Below are positions 51,448 to 58,834 of a stretch of 64,000 bases of DNA, one piece after another (position 1 is the stretch's first letter; every line of letters begins with the position of its first letter). Source of the DNA: Bradyrhizobium sp. Tv2a-2 (GTDB lineage Bacteria; Pseudomonadota; Alphaproteobacteria; Rhizobiales; Xanthobacteraceae); assembly GCF_000472425.1 (NCBI RefSeq), contig NZ_AXAI01000007.1:261464-325463 (forward strand), given 5' to 3'. The position numbers and the translations under genes are program-made. The notes beneath the pieces were generated by a model. It saw only the letters and a list, made by a program, of their open reading frames with translations, did not search any database and was not told the DNA's origin.

Positions 51448-51469
51448 TGGACACCCCGCTGGCAGACGC

Positions 51470-52408
51470 TCACGGCAGATACAAATATTGCAGCAAGGTC
51501 CGCCCCACCGCCTGCAGACTATCGACCGAGCATTTGTCGATGGTGTCCTGGGTGGTGTTGAAATAGGGCTCGTATTCGAAATCGATCACCAGGAAGCTCG
51601 GAATGCCGGCGCCGTTGAGCGCGGTGTGATCGTCACTGATCGGATAGCTGGTCGATTTGGTCGAGAACGCCTTTGGCGCAATCGCCGCGCCTGCCGTCCA
51701 GAATTTCTTCACCTCGGGCAAAGCCAAGGCCAGCGATGAGGGCTCGGGCTGGAGCTCGAGGTCCTTGTCGCAGACCATGTCGAGCACCACGGCCTTCTCA
51801 GGCTTTTGGGCTGGATAATAATCGTGCAGATGATGGACGAAATAGGGGGAGCCGATTGCCATCCAGTTGGGATCGCCGGCCCCCAGCGCCTTCGGTCCTT
51901 CCTCGCCGTCGAAGAAGATCATGTCGATGCCGACCGCGGGCTTCGGCATGAGCGACAGCACGCGCGCTGTCTCGAGCAGCACGGCGACGCCGGATGCGGA
52001 GTTGTTGGCGCCCGGCATCGGTGCATCCGGACTCCTGGCGTCGCGGTAGGCACGCACGATGCTGTCGTAATGGGTCGCGACAATGACGCGGTGCGGATTT
52101 GAGGGCTGGAAGCGGGCGATGATGTTGGTCATCGCATGCGAAGCGCCGGCCGAGTCCTTGAAGGTCCAGCGCTGCGTGGTGACGACGTCGGCGCTGGTCT
52201 TGCCCATCTCGGCCTTGATGTAGTCGATGGCCTGCTCATGCCCGGGCGTGTCGATCGCACGCGGCGTGAAGCGCAACAGGTCGGCGATCCGGCCCATCGC
52301 GCGCTGGCCGTCCCATTGGTCGAGCGGCACCTCCGCCGCGCGCGAGCCAGGCGGATGCAGCGCGAGCGTGAGCGTGGCGGCGAGCGTTGCAAGGAGTTTC
52401 TGTCGCAT
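51470..52408 (-). CDS. M28-type peptidase-like protein with altered zinc ligands, 312 aa
   Basis: A signal peptide (KLLATLAATLTLALHPPGSR) is followed by an M28 fold: VIVATHYDSIV (first His), DMIFFDGEEGPKALG (Glu-Glu), VVLDMVCDKDLEL, and SDDHTALNGAGIPSFLVIDF. Two metal-binding positions are changed by my reading: the bridging Asp in GAxDxxSG is Asn (PGANNSASG), and the last His before TTxDT is Asn (YFNTTQDTID). It may therefore be a weak or inactive peptidase, or a cyclase-like relative. It is the third gene of an operon, 18 nt after the membrane gene. Confidence 0.8.
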   Translation of the reverse strand: MRQKLLATLAATLTLALHPPGSRAAEVPLDQWDGQRAMGRIADLLRFTPRAIDTPGHEQAIDYIKAEMGKTSADVVTTQRWTFKDSAGASHAMTNIIARFQPSNPHRVIVATHYDSIVRAYRDARSPDAPMPGANNSASGVAVLLETARVLSLMPKPAVGIDMIFFDGEEGPKALGAGDPNWMAIGSPYFVHHLHDYYPAQKPEKAVVLDMVCDKDLELQPEPSSLALALPEVKKFWTAGAAIAPKAFSTKSTSYPISDDHTALNGAGIPSFLVIDFEYEPYFNTTQDTIDKCSVDSLQAVGRTLLQYLYLP

Positions 52409-52426
52409 CGTCGAAACCTGGGAACC

Positions 52427-53041
52427 TCACGAAGCCCGCTTGACGGGATTGAGGAGGAGCACACCGGCGCAGAGCGCGAGCACCAGAGCGAAGTAATAGG
52501 TGATGGCGCGCGAGCCGATGGTCGGGATCAGCATGAAGGTCGTGAGCAGAGTGCCGACGACGTTGCCGATGGTGGAGACGCCATAGACCAGGCCGGCCAC
52601 GCGCCCGGCGTCATCAGCGGCGCGGGTGAGCAGGCTCACCGCGATCGGCGAGAAGGTGCCGAGCAGCGTCAGCGGCACCAGCAAAAGCGCCGTGGAGGCG
52701 GTCAATGTGGCCGAGGGGCCGTCGCCGAGCGAGTTCAGGATGGTCTCCATGATGGGATCGGCGGTCGCAGGTACCAGTGCGAGATAGGCTGCTGCGATCA
52801 GGATCGCCACCGCGATCACGCGCTGCGAGGGACGCCGCGTCACGATCGCCGAGCCCGCGAAATAACCGATGGCGAGCGCACAGAGCACGGTCGAGATCAG
52901 GCTCGCCCAGGTGCCGATGCTGCCGCCGAAATAGGGGAAGAGATAGCGGCTGCCCAGCATCTCGAAGCCCATCAGCACCCCGCCGACCACGAAGGCGCAG
53001 ACATAGATCGAGACGGACAGACCGCGAGAGGGCGCCGTCAC
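52427..53041 (-). CDS. Membrane protein of the fused spermidine-synthase transporter type, 204 aa
   Basis: Six hydrophobic segments with GGVLMGFEMLGSRYLFPYFG and SIGTWASLISTVLCALAIGY, the pattern of the membrane half of fused spermidine synthases (DUF-type MFS-like six-helix unit). It starts at a GTG that overlaps the stop of the synthase-like gene by four bases (GTGA), so the two are translationally coupled and act as split halves of one protein. Substrate and direction of transport are unknown. Confidence 0.85.
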   Translation of the reverse strand: MTAPSRGLSVSIYVCAFVVGGVLMGFEMLGSRYLFPYFGGSIGTWASLISTVLCALAIGYFAGSAIVTRRPSQRVIAVAILIAAAYLALVPATADPIMETILNSLGDGPSATLTASTALLLVPLTLLGTFSPIAVSLLTRAADDAGRVAGLVYGVSTIGNVVGTLLTTFMLIPTIGSRAITYYFALVLALCAGVLLLNPVKRAS

Positions 53042-53964
53042 GGTATCTTCCTGTTGTGGTTCTCGATGCTCTTCAGCGCCTCGACCGGCGCGAAATCGTC
53101 GGTGAGGATTTTGGCATTGGCGTCGATCACCTTGCCGCTGGCGATATCGATGCGCCGCCGCTCGTTGAGCATGTCGGCGAGGCTGTAGCGCAGGGAATAG
53201 GCCCTGTCGCGGTCGTGTGCGATGCCTGCAAGATCCTCCGGCTTCCGCTCGGCTCCATCGTAGGCGACCGTGACGATATTGCCGTCGGCGCGGTAGAAGT
53301 CGAGCTGCGGGAACACCGCATTGATGGTCTTGACCGCGGAATCGAACAGCATGGTCGACGGCTCGACATTCTGTGCGACCACGCCGCCGTCGGCGAGATG
53401 GTCCTTGACGATCTGGTAGAATTCCTTGGTCAAGAGATGAAACGGCACGAACGGGCCGCGATAGGCGTCGATCAGGATGATGTCGTATTTGTCCTTGGAC
53501 TCCGACAGGAACAGCCGTCCGTCGCGATTGACGACCTGGAAGTTCGGCTCGTCGCGAATGCCGAAATATTTCTTGGCCAGCCGCAGCACCTCGGGATCGA
53601 GCTCGACCGAGGTGACGGATACGTTGGGCAGGAAGCGGTGCAAGTACCAGGCGGTGCGCCCGCCGCCGAAGCCGATCTCCAGGATCGAATGCACGTCCTT
53701 GGCATACATCAGGCTCGCGGTCATGTAGCGCGTGTACTCGACCGGCAGATCCCGGTCGTCATGGGTGTTGTACATGCTCTCGGTGTAGATGCGCCGGTTA
53801 TGACCGAAGGTCATGCTGATGTAGGGCGGCTGCTCGTACACATAAATGTTATTGTAGAGCGACTCCTTGGACTCCAGCAGGTTGCGGCTGTCCTGCGCCT
53901 GGGCCGCGGCGACCGGCAGGACGGCGCCCAATAGCATGCCGAAAACAAACGACCTCTTGATCAT
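53038..53964 (-). CDS. Spermidine-synthase-like protein with signal peptide, 308 aa
   Basis: SAM-dependent-methyltransferase-like fold of the spermidine synthase family: YISMTFGHNRRIYTESMYNT, SILEIGFGGGRTAWYLHRFL (nucleotide-binding Gly loop), SVELDPEVLRLAKKYFGI and YDIILIDAYRGPFVPFHLLT. The N-terminus is a Sec signal (KRSFVFGMLLGAVLPVAAAQ), so the catalytic-type domain should sit in the periplasm, which is unusual. ATG 53964 with AGGGACC upstream is preferred over the frame opening at 54048. First gene of the operon with the membrane half and the M28-like gene. Putrescine aminopropyl transfer is not proven. Confidence 0.85.
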   Translation of the reverse strand: MIKRSFVFGMLLGAVLPVAAAQAQDSRNLLESKESLYNNIYVYEQPPYISMTFGHNRRIYTESMYNTHDDRDLPVEYTRYMTASLMYAKDVHSILEIGFGGGRTAWYLHRFLPNVSVTSVELDPEVLRLAKKYFGIRDEPNFQVVNRDGRLFLSESKDKYDIILIDAYRGPFVPFHLLTKEFYQIVKDHLADGGVVAQNVEPSTMLFDSAVKTINAVFPQLDFYRADGNIVTVAYDGAERKPEDLAGIAHDRDRAYSLRYSLADMLNERRRIDIASGKVIDANAKILTDDFAPVEALKSIENHNRKIP

Positions 53965-54170
53965 CGATGGTCCCTGAATTGGAAGATGGGCGTTGGCCCT
54001 TCGCGCGGGATGAAAATAAGGCGGCTCGCGTCCCGTCTGCGATGACATCGCGCCGCCGCCCGGTCAAGCCGGCCCGGCGCACGCCGGTGGAACAGACGGC
54101 CGGTTTAATAGACTATCGTGCCCCGCTCCGCTAAAAAATCGTTCATCTTGAGGAGCGCGCGCAAAGGGGC

Positions 54171-54383
54171 ATGATCGTGGCAGGAACGGCCGGGATCGTT
54201 GGGGCCGTCGTCTGTCTTGCGATGCCGATCGTTTTACCGATCTTGGGAACCGGCTGGGCCGCGACGGAGCCGCCTGAGGCGGCGTCGAACTGGCGCTGCG
54301 GCTACCAGGGCGTTGGCCATTGGGTTGCGCAATTCGGCCTGATCGCGCTGCAGTCCCTGTTCGGGCCGGTGGCCGGGCGCTAA
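54171..54383 (+). CDS. Small hydrophobic hypothetical protein, 70 aa
   Basis: One long N-terminal hydrophobic segment (GTAGIVGAVVCLAMPIVLPI) and a second weaker one at the C-terminus (FGLIALQSLFGPVAG). The ribosome-binding site AAAGGGG is 1-2 nt from ATG 54171 but 7 nt from GTG 54177, so the true start may be GTG. No family. It is followed 33 nt later by the hydrolase gene and may be cotranscribed. Confidence 0.45.
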   Translation: MIVAGTAGIVGAVVCLAMPIVLPILGTGWAATEPPEAASNWRCGYQGVGHWVAQFGLIALQSLFGPVAGR

Positions 54384-54416
54384 AGGATCGCGACGTCGCA
54401 CGAAAGTGGTGGCCGC

Positions 54417-55445
54417 ATGACATCCCTGAAAATGCTTGTCGCGCTCGCATTGGCGCTGATCACCACCCAGGCTCGCGCCGAGGACGAGGACGCCGCCAAC
54501 CGCAAGCCCGTCAAGGTGGTCGCGACTGCGCGCATCGAAGTGGGCAGCCAGGGCGCCTTGCCCATCTACGTCTCGGCCGACTGGTCGAAGTCGTTGCCCG
54601 GCATCACGCGCGCGATCCTCGTGCTGCATGGCCGACTGCGCAACGCCGACGTCTATTACCGCTCGGCGCTGACGGCCCAGGCCGCCGCGGGCGATGCGGG
54701 CAAGTCCGCCATCATGATCGTGCCGCAGTTTCTTGCCGGCATCGATGTCGCGGCCTATCACCTGCGCGCCGACACGTTGCGCTGGTCGCTGGAAGGGTGG
54801 GAGGGCGGCGATCCGGCCGAGGGGCCGCAGCCCGCGAGTTCGTTCGACGCGCTGGATGCAATCCTCGCCCGTCTGGCCGACCGGCATCTGTTTCCCGACC
54901 TGAAGCAGGTGGTGGTCGCGGGCCATTCCGGGGGCGGCCAAGTGGTGCAGCGCTATGCCATCGCGACCAAGGGCGAGGCGGCGCTCAAGGCGGACAACAT
55001 CGCGATCCGCTATGTGGTCGCCAATCCCTCCTCCTATGCCTATTTCAGCGCAGAGCGGCCGGAGCCGCAGATCGCGGCGTCCTGTCCCGGCTACAACAAG
55101 TGGAAATACGGCATGGAGGCGCGGCCGCCCTATCTCGCCTCATCAAGCCCGGACGAACTCGAGCAGCGCTATGTCGCGCGCCAGGTGATCTACCTGCTGG
55201 GTACGAACGACACCAATCCCGACCATCCGGCGCTGGACAAAAGCTGCATGGCCGAGGCGCAGGGGCCTTACCGCTATGCTCGCGGCCACTCCTACGCAGC
55301 CGTGATGGCCGCGCGCGACGGCGGCACGCCAAACCACCGGCTCTGGGACGTGGCTGATGTCGGCCACGACGGCGACAAGATGCTGACCTCGGCCTGCGGG
55401 CTCGCTGCCCTGTTCGAGTTACCGGGCTGCGCCGCCGCGCGTTGA
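54417..55445 (+). CDS. Alpha/beta hydrolase, secreted, 342 aa
   Basis: Signal peptide (LKMLVALALALITTQARA, cleavage after ARA). The fold is an alpha/beta hydrolase: AILVLHGRLRNADVYYRSAL, MIVPQFLAGIDVAAY, nucleophile elbow VVAGHSGGGQVVQRYA (GxSxG), ... LLGTNDTNPDHPAL (acid region) and DVGHDGDKML (His near residue 320). Three or four cysteines could form disulfides (SCPGYNKW, KSCMAEAQ, SACGLAALFELPGCA). Substrate unknown. ATG 54417 follows GTGGCCGC with no clear ribosome-binding site. Confidence 0.85.
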   Translation: MTSLKMLVALALALITTQARAEDEDAANRKPVKVVATARIEVGSQGALPIYVSADWSKSLPGITRAILVLHGRLRNADVYYRSALTAQAAAGDAGKSAIMIVPQFLAGIDVAAYHLRADTLRWSLEGWEGGDPAEGPQPASSFDALDAILARLADRHLFPDLKQVVVAGHSGGGQVVQRYAIATKGEAALKADNIAIRYVVANPSSYAYFSAERPEPQIAASCPGYNKWKYGMEARPPYLASSSPDELEQRYVARQVIYLLGTNDTNPDHPALDKSCMAEAQGPYRYARGHSYAAVMAARDGGTPNHRLWDVADVGHDGDKMLTSACGLAALFELPGCAAAR

Positions 55446-55647
55446 TTACGGGGCCGCGATCAATCGCGATTGTTTGGTCGGGTGAAATAGTCTTTTCGCG
55501 TTTTCGTCATGGTCATTTGGCAGGGCGCCACTATTTAAACGGTAACTCAAAAGGCGGGCCAATGGCGCGTCTGCGTCGTAACCGATCAAGTCCATACTGC
55601 GCCGGCCCGGGGCTAGGCTGCAGCAACAAGAAGAAAAGGAGTCCGCA

Positions 55648-55758
55648 ATGTCGGCTCTGCTCAACATCATCTATCGCGAATATTGCCGGGCTCGGCTTGC
55701 CGAGATGCGCCAGCCGGTCCTGCTGCTGCCGGCCGCCGCGCCGTCCGACAACACCTGA
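55648..55758 (+). CDS. Very small protein, 36 aa
   Basis: ATG 55648 is preceded by AAAAGGAGTCCGCA, a strong ribosome-binding site, and the frame reads MSALLNIIYREYCRARLA, then EMRQPVLLLPAAAPSDNT and a TGA stop. It is an amphipathic helix with Arg/Tyr (YREYCRARLAEMR). Short Bradyrhizobium proteins with a similar helix exist to my knowledge, but I cannot confirm by search. Alone in a 450-bp intergenic gap between two hydrolase genes. Confidence 0.55.
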   Translation: MSALLNIIYREYCRARLAEMRQPVLLLPAAAPSDNT

Positions 55759-55906
55759 CGAGGCGAAGCCGAACTGCCGCATTGCGGCACCTGGATATGG
55801 TCCTTGACAATGGAGTGGGTCTGCGCCGGGACGACTTTCGCTCCGGGCTCGATTGCAATAAGATTGCAGCCAGATTCTCCCGCGGTCTCTTGGCGGAACC
55901 ATTTTC

Positions 55907-56512
55907 ATGTCGCGCGCCGTCTTGGCTTGCCTTACTTTTGCTCTTCTCGCCGCTCTGCCGTTCGGCGCTGCCAGCGCTCAATTACAGCTGCGCCCGGCCA
56001 GCGCACCACACGAAAAGGTGTTCCTGCTGCGCGGTTTCACCAACGTGCTGTCGCCGGGGATCGACCAGCTTGCGGAGGAACTGAAGGAAAAGAACATCGA
56101 CACCGTGGTCGCCAACCACCTTTTTGCGCCGGTGCTGGCCAGCGAAGCCATTGAAGATTGCAAGAGCGGGCGGGTCGGCACCGTCGTGCTGGTCGGCCAT
56201 TCCTTTGGCGCGACCGGCGCGCTGATGATGGCCGAGCGCATGGAGAAGGCTGGTCTGCGGGTGGCGCTGATCGTCACTCTCGATCCCGTGATAAAGGGCA
56301 CCGTGTCCGCCAATGTACACCGGCTCGAGAACTTCTATCTCTCGAACGGGATCGGCACGACCATGCAGCCGGGCAAGAATTTCCATGGTGCGATCGACAA
56401 TGTCGATCTCAAGAGCAATCCGGATCTTGGTCATGTATCGGTGACCACGCTCCCGTCGATGCAGAAGCAGGTGATTCATGATGTCCTGATGGCCAACACG
56501 CGCTGCGATTGA
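55907..56512 (+). CDS. Alpha/beta hydrolase-like secreted protein, 201 aa
   Basis: Signal peptide SRAVLACLTFALLAALPFGA. The catalytic elbow is VVLVGHSFGATGALMMAERM (GHSFG), with IVTLDPVIKGTVSAN as the acid strand and DLGHVSVTTLPSMQKQV with the His. It lacks a lid and is shorter than usual lipases. Substrate is unknown. The start ATG 55907 begins the signal directly; the upstream TTTTCATG has no good ribosome-binding site. Confidence 0.85.
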   Translation: MSRAVLACLTFALLAALPFGAASAQLQLRPASAPHEKVFLLRGFTNVLSPGIDQLAEELKEKNIDTVVANHLFAPVLASEAIEDCKSGRVGTVVLVGHSFGATGALMMAERMEKAGLRVALIVTLDPVIKGTVSANVHRLENFYLSNGIGTTMQPGKNFHGAIDNVDLKSNPDLGHVSVTTLPSMQKQVIHDVLMANTRCD

Positions 56513-56596
56513 GCGGCTGCGCGCCACCGGGTGAAATTTATTTGAGGTAAGTGATCGGACAGTTCGTTTTGAGCAGGGAAAAATTGGGAGTTTTCG

Positions 56597-56983
56597 ATGC
56601 GCATAATGGCGTCGTTAGCTGCAACCGCGATCCTTCTCTCCGCCCCCCTTGTCGCCGTGCTCGCGCAGAGCGCGCCTGATTCGGGCACGCCTGCGGCACC
56701 AGCCGAGGCTGCTCCTGCCCCGGTGGCTCCCGCAGCGCCTGCCGTACAGACGCCGACCGCCAACCCACCGGCGTCTACGACAGAAGCAGCCGGTCCAGCC
56801 GCAGCCAATCCGCCGGCCGCGAGAGCCTCAGACAACACGCCCAAGACCAAGAAGAAAAAGGCCGCCGGCATGACGCGGCGTCAGGAGATCGACAGGTCGA
56901 TCGACACCGGCACGGTGCCGTCGCGCTATCGCAGCTCGGTGCCGAAAGAATATCAGCAATACATCCCTTTCTCGAAGAACTGA
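56597..56983 (+). CDS. Secreted Ala/Pro-rich hypothetical protein, 128 aa
   Basis: Signal peptide RIMASLAATAILLSAPLVAV. The middle is Ala/Pro-rich and disordered (PAAPAEAAPAPVAPAAPAVQ), followed by a basic end (KTKKKKAAGMTRRQEIDRSI, then DTGTVPSRYRSSVPKEYQQY and IPFSKN) that looks like a folded tail. Similar tails occur in exported Bradyrhizobium proteins with unknown roles. Ribosome-binding site is GGGAGTTTTCG. No enzyme motif. Confidence 0.75.
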   Translation: MRIMASLAATAILLSAPLVAVLAQSAPDSGTPAAPAEAAPAPVAPAAPAVQTPTANPPASTTEAAGPAAANPPAARASDNTPKTKKKKAAGMTRRQEIDRSIDTGTVPSRYRSSVPKEYQQYIPFSKN

Positions 56984-57205
56984 GTGGACGCGCCTTTGGC
57001 GCGTGGCGCGGCCTGGCTGGTTGATCGGCCGCCGTCCGCGCGCGATAACATTTGCGCGATCGGTCGATGCTGCCCAAGCTTCGTGCAGCGACGCTCGATT
57101 TTACCTTCGAACGGTCCAAATTTCGACGCCGACTCAGCCGACTCTTCCCCGCATTAGTAACCGTACCTGACTCGGCGGAGTTCAGTTTGCCAGGGGAGTC
57201 TGTTC

Positions 57206-57394
57206 ATGGGGAACGCTTTTTCACCGTCGACCGGAGATCGAATCAAGCCATCGCGCATTCAATGCGACGCCGACCATCTGGATTCCGACCTAGATACTGA
57301 TGTGATCTCATTGCTGGAGGAGAACGCCCGGCTGCGGGCGCTGGTGACGCAGCTGTCCGACCTTGTTTTGCGGCACGTCGTCGACCAGAAATAG
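57206..57394 (+). CDS. Small coiled-coil hypothetical protein, 62 aa
   Basis: ATG 57206 has CAGGGGAGTCTGTTC upstream. The C-terminal half is a leucine-heptad helix (ISLLEENARLRALVTQLSDL, VLRHVVDQK) suited to dimerisation, after a charged N-terminus. I believe similar proteins are widespread in Bradyrhizobium, with no assigned function. The region between 56984 and 57205 holds nothing else. Confidence 0.7.
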   Translation: MGNAFSPSTGDRIKPSRIQCDADHLDSDLDTDVISLLEENARLRALVTQLSDLVLRHVVDQK

Positions 57395-57460
57395 GTTGGT
57401 GACGTACGGGGTATGACTATCGATTGCCGCGTCATGTTCGCGGGGTCGCACTACCGCTCC

Positions 57461-57523
57461 GCTCTCCCGTTGTGGGAGAGGCCGCGACGCATCTGCTATC
57501 TGACGGTGCGTCGCGGGTGAGGG
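57461..57523. repeat. Intergenic hairpin repeat, family 6
   Basis: GCTCTCCCGTTGTGGGAGAG and GCGACGCATC...GTGCGTCGC form two hairpins, followed by GGGTGAGGG, as in the element at 21051-21113. Immediately downstream are two tandem copies of TTTTGATCAACG (57552-57563 and 57567-57578). Confidence 0.65.
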
Positions 57524-57597
57524 TTTTGTCTCCGCGGGGTGATCAATTTCTTTTTGATCAACGTCGTTTTGATCAACGCAATGCGCGGTCGACGCGC

Positions 57598-57702
57598 CTA
57601 AAGCGCGATGAGATTTGGTTGAATCGTCGTCGCGCTTTAGCTCTTTGATTGAGCATGATCTTTTCGGAAAACCGCTACACACTTTTCCGGATCATGCTTT
57701 AG
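57598..57702. repeat. MITE-like palindromic repeat, family 1
   Basis: Begins CTAAAGCGCGATGAG and ends GGATCATGCTTTAG, so the ends are inverted (CTAAAGC / GCTTTAG). It is nearly identical to 37252-37356. On the minus strand its CTAAAGC end supplies the TAA stop of the HlyD gene (57699-57701). Confidence 0.88.
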
Positions 57703-58628
57703 TTGTTCCAAGCTTCTCTGGATGTCGCGCCGTTGCCCGATGTGGGGCTTGTGTTGGCCTGTCGGCTGATCACCTCGACTGTTGCCGAGCGTCCGGCCAC
57801 GAGCCGCGTAGGATCCGGTGCGCCGTCGAGCGCGATGCGGACGGGAACGCGCTGCGCGAGACGGACCCAGTTGAAGGTCGGGTTGACGTTGGCCAGCAGG
57901 TTGGCGCCTTCCGCACGGTCGCGGTCCTCGATGCCGGCGGCGATGCTCTCGACGCGCCCGGTCAGCGGGGCCGAATCTCCCATCAGGTGAATCCGAACCG
58001 GATCACCGACATGGATGCGCGACAGTTTCGTCTCCTCGAAATACCCCTCGACGCGCAGCGTGTCGGTGTCGACCAGCGCCATCACACCCTTGCCCGCGGT
58101 GACATAGACGCCGGGACGCAGGTCCATATTGGTGATAATGCCGTTGACTGACGCGCGCACCTCGCTGCGGTCGAGGTTGAGCTGGGCAACGGCGCGGTCG
58201 GCGACAGCCTGGTCATAGGCGGCCTGGGCCTGCTGCTGCGTCGACAGCACTTGCTCCTGTTTTTGCTGGGAGACGGCGTCGGTGGTCAGCGCCCGATAGC
58301 GGTTGAGGTCCAAATTGGCCTCGTCCAGCGAGGCGCGGCGTCCGGCGACGATGGCGTCGGCCTGTTTCAGGGCCAGCTCAAAGCGGGCGCGGTCGATACG
58401 AAAGATGACGTCGCCGCGGTTGACGCGCTGATTGTCATGCACCAGCACGTCGGTGACGAAGCCGGACACGTCGGGTGCGACCTGCACGACATCAGCGCGC
58501 ACATGGCCGTCACGCGTCCACGGCGCATTCACGTAATAGGCCCAGAGCTGCATGGCGACGACAACGGCCGCGACGACCGCAATCGCGGTCAAGCCAAAGC
58601 GACGGAGTTGGACAAGAACGTTTTTCAC
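57699..58628 (-). CDS. HlyD-family efflux periplasmic adaptor, 309 aa
   Basis: Membrane fusion protein: N-terminal anchor (FGLTAIAVVAAVVVAMQLWA), lipoyl/barrel halves (RADVVQVAPDVSGFVTDVLV; VNGIITNMDLRPGVYVTAGK), long hairpin region with DEANLDLNRYRALTTDAV, and a beta-barrel C-terminus. Starts with GTG at 58628, overlapping the DUF1656 stop by four bases. It forms the AaeA/EmrA-like adaptor for the FUSC pump upstream. Its stop codon is created by a repeat element. Confidence 0.92.
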   Translation of the reverse strand: MKNVLVQLRRFGLTAIAVVAAVVVAMQLWAYYVNAPWTRDGHVRADVVQVAPDVSGFVTDVLVHDNQRVNRGDVIFRIDRARFELALKQADAIVAGRRASLDEANLDLNRYRALTTDAVSQQKQEQVLSTQQQAQAAYDQAVADRAVAQLNLDRSEVRASVNGIITNMDLRPGVYVTAGKGVMALVDTDTLRVEGYFEETKLSRIHVGDPVRIHLMGDSAPLTGRVESIAAGIEDRDRAEGANLLANVNPTFNWVRLAQRVPVRIALDGAPDPTRLVAGRSATVEVISRQANTSPTSGNGATSREAWNN

Positions 58629-58834
58629 GACAGAAACTCCAGAGAGAGATAGACGACGCCTCCCAGGAGGCAGACGAAAACACAGAGATCAAACAGCGCG
58701 CGATGCCAGATCGCCCGGTAGAAGCCGGTGCGCTCGAGGCCGGCCCGCAGCAGCGCGAACAGGCCATAGGCAACGACCAGCCAGAGCAGGAGCGACGGCG
58801 CGATCACGCCGAAAAGGTCGATTTGGTACCTCAT
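58625..58834 (-). CDS. DUF1656 small membrane protein, 69 aa
   Basis: Two hydrophobic helices (APSLLLWLVVAYGLFALLRA and LCVFVCLLGGVVYLSLEFLS) after MRYQIDLFGV, the usual DUF1656 start. AaeX-type proteins accompany FUSC/HlyD efflux pairs. ATG 58834 overlaps the FUSC stop (ATGA). Role unknown. Confidence 0.9.
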   Translation of the reverse strand: MRYQIDLFGVIAPSLLLWLVVAYGLFALLRAGLERTGFYRAIWHRALFDLCVFVCLLGGVVYLSLEFLS

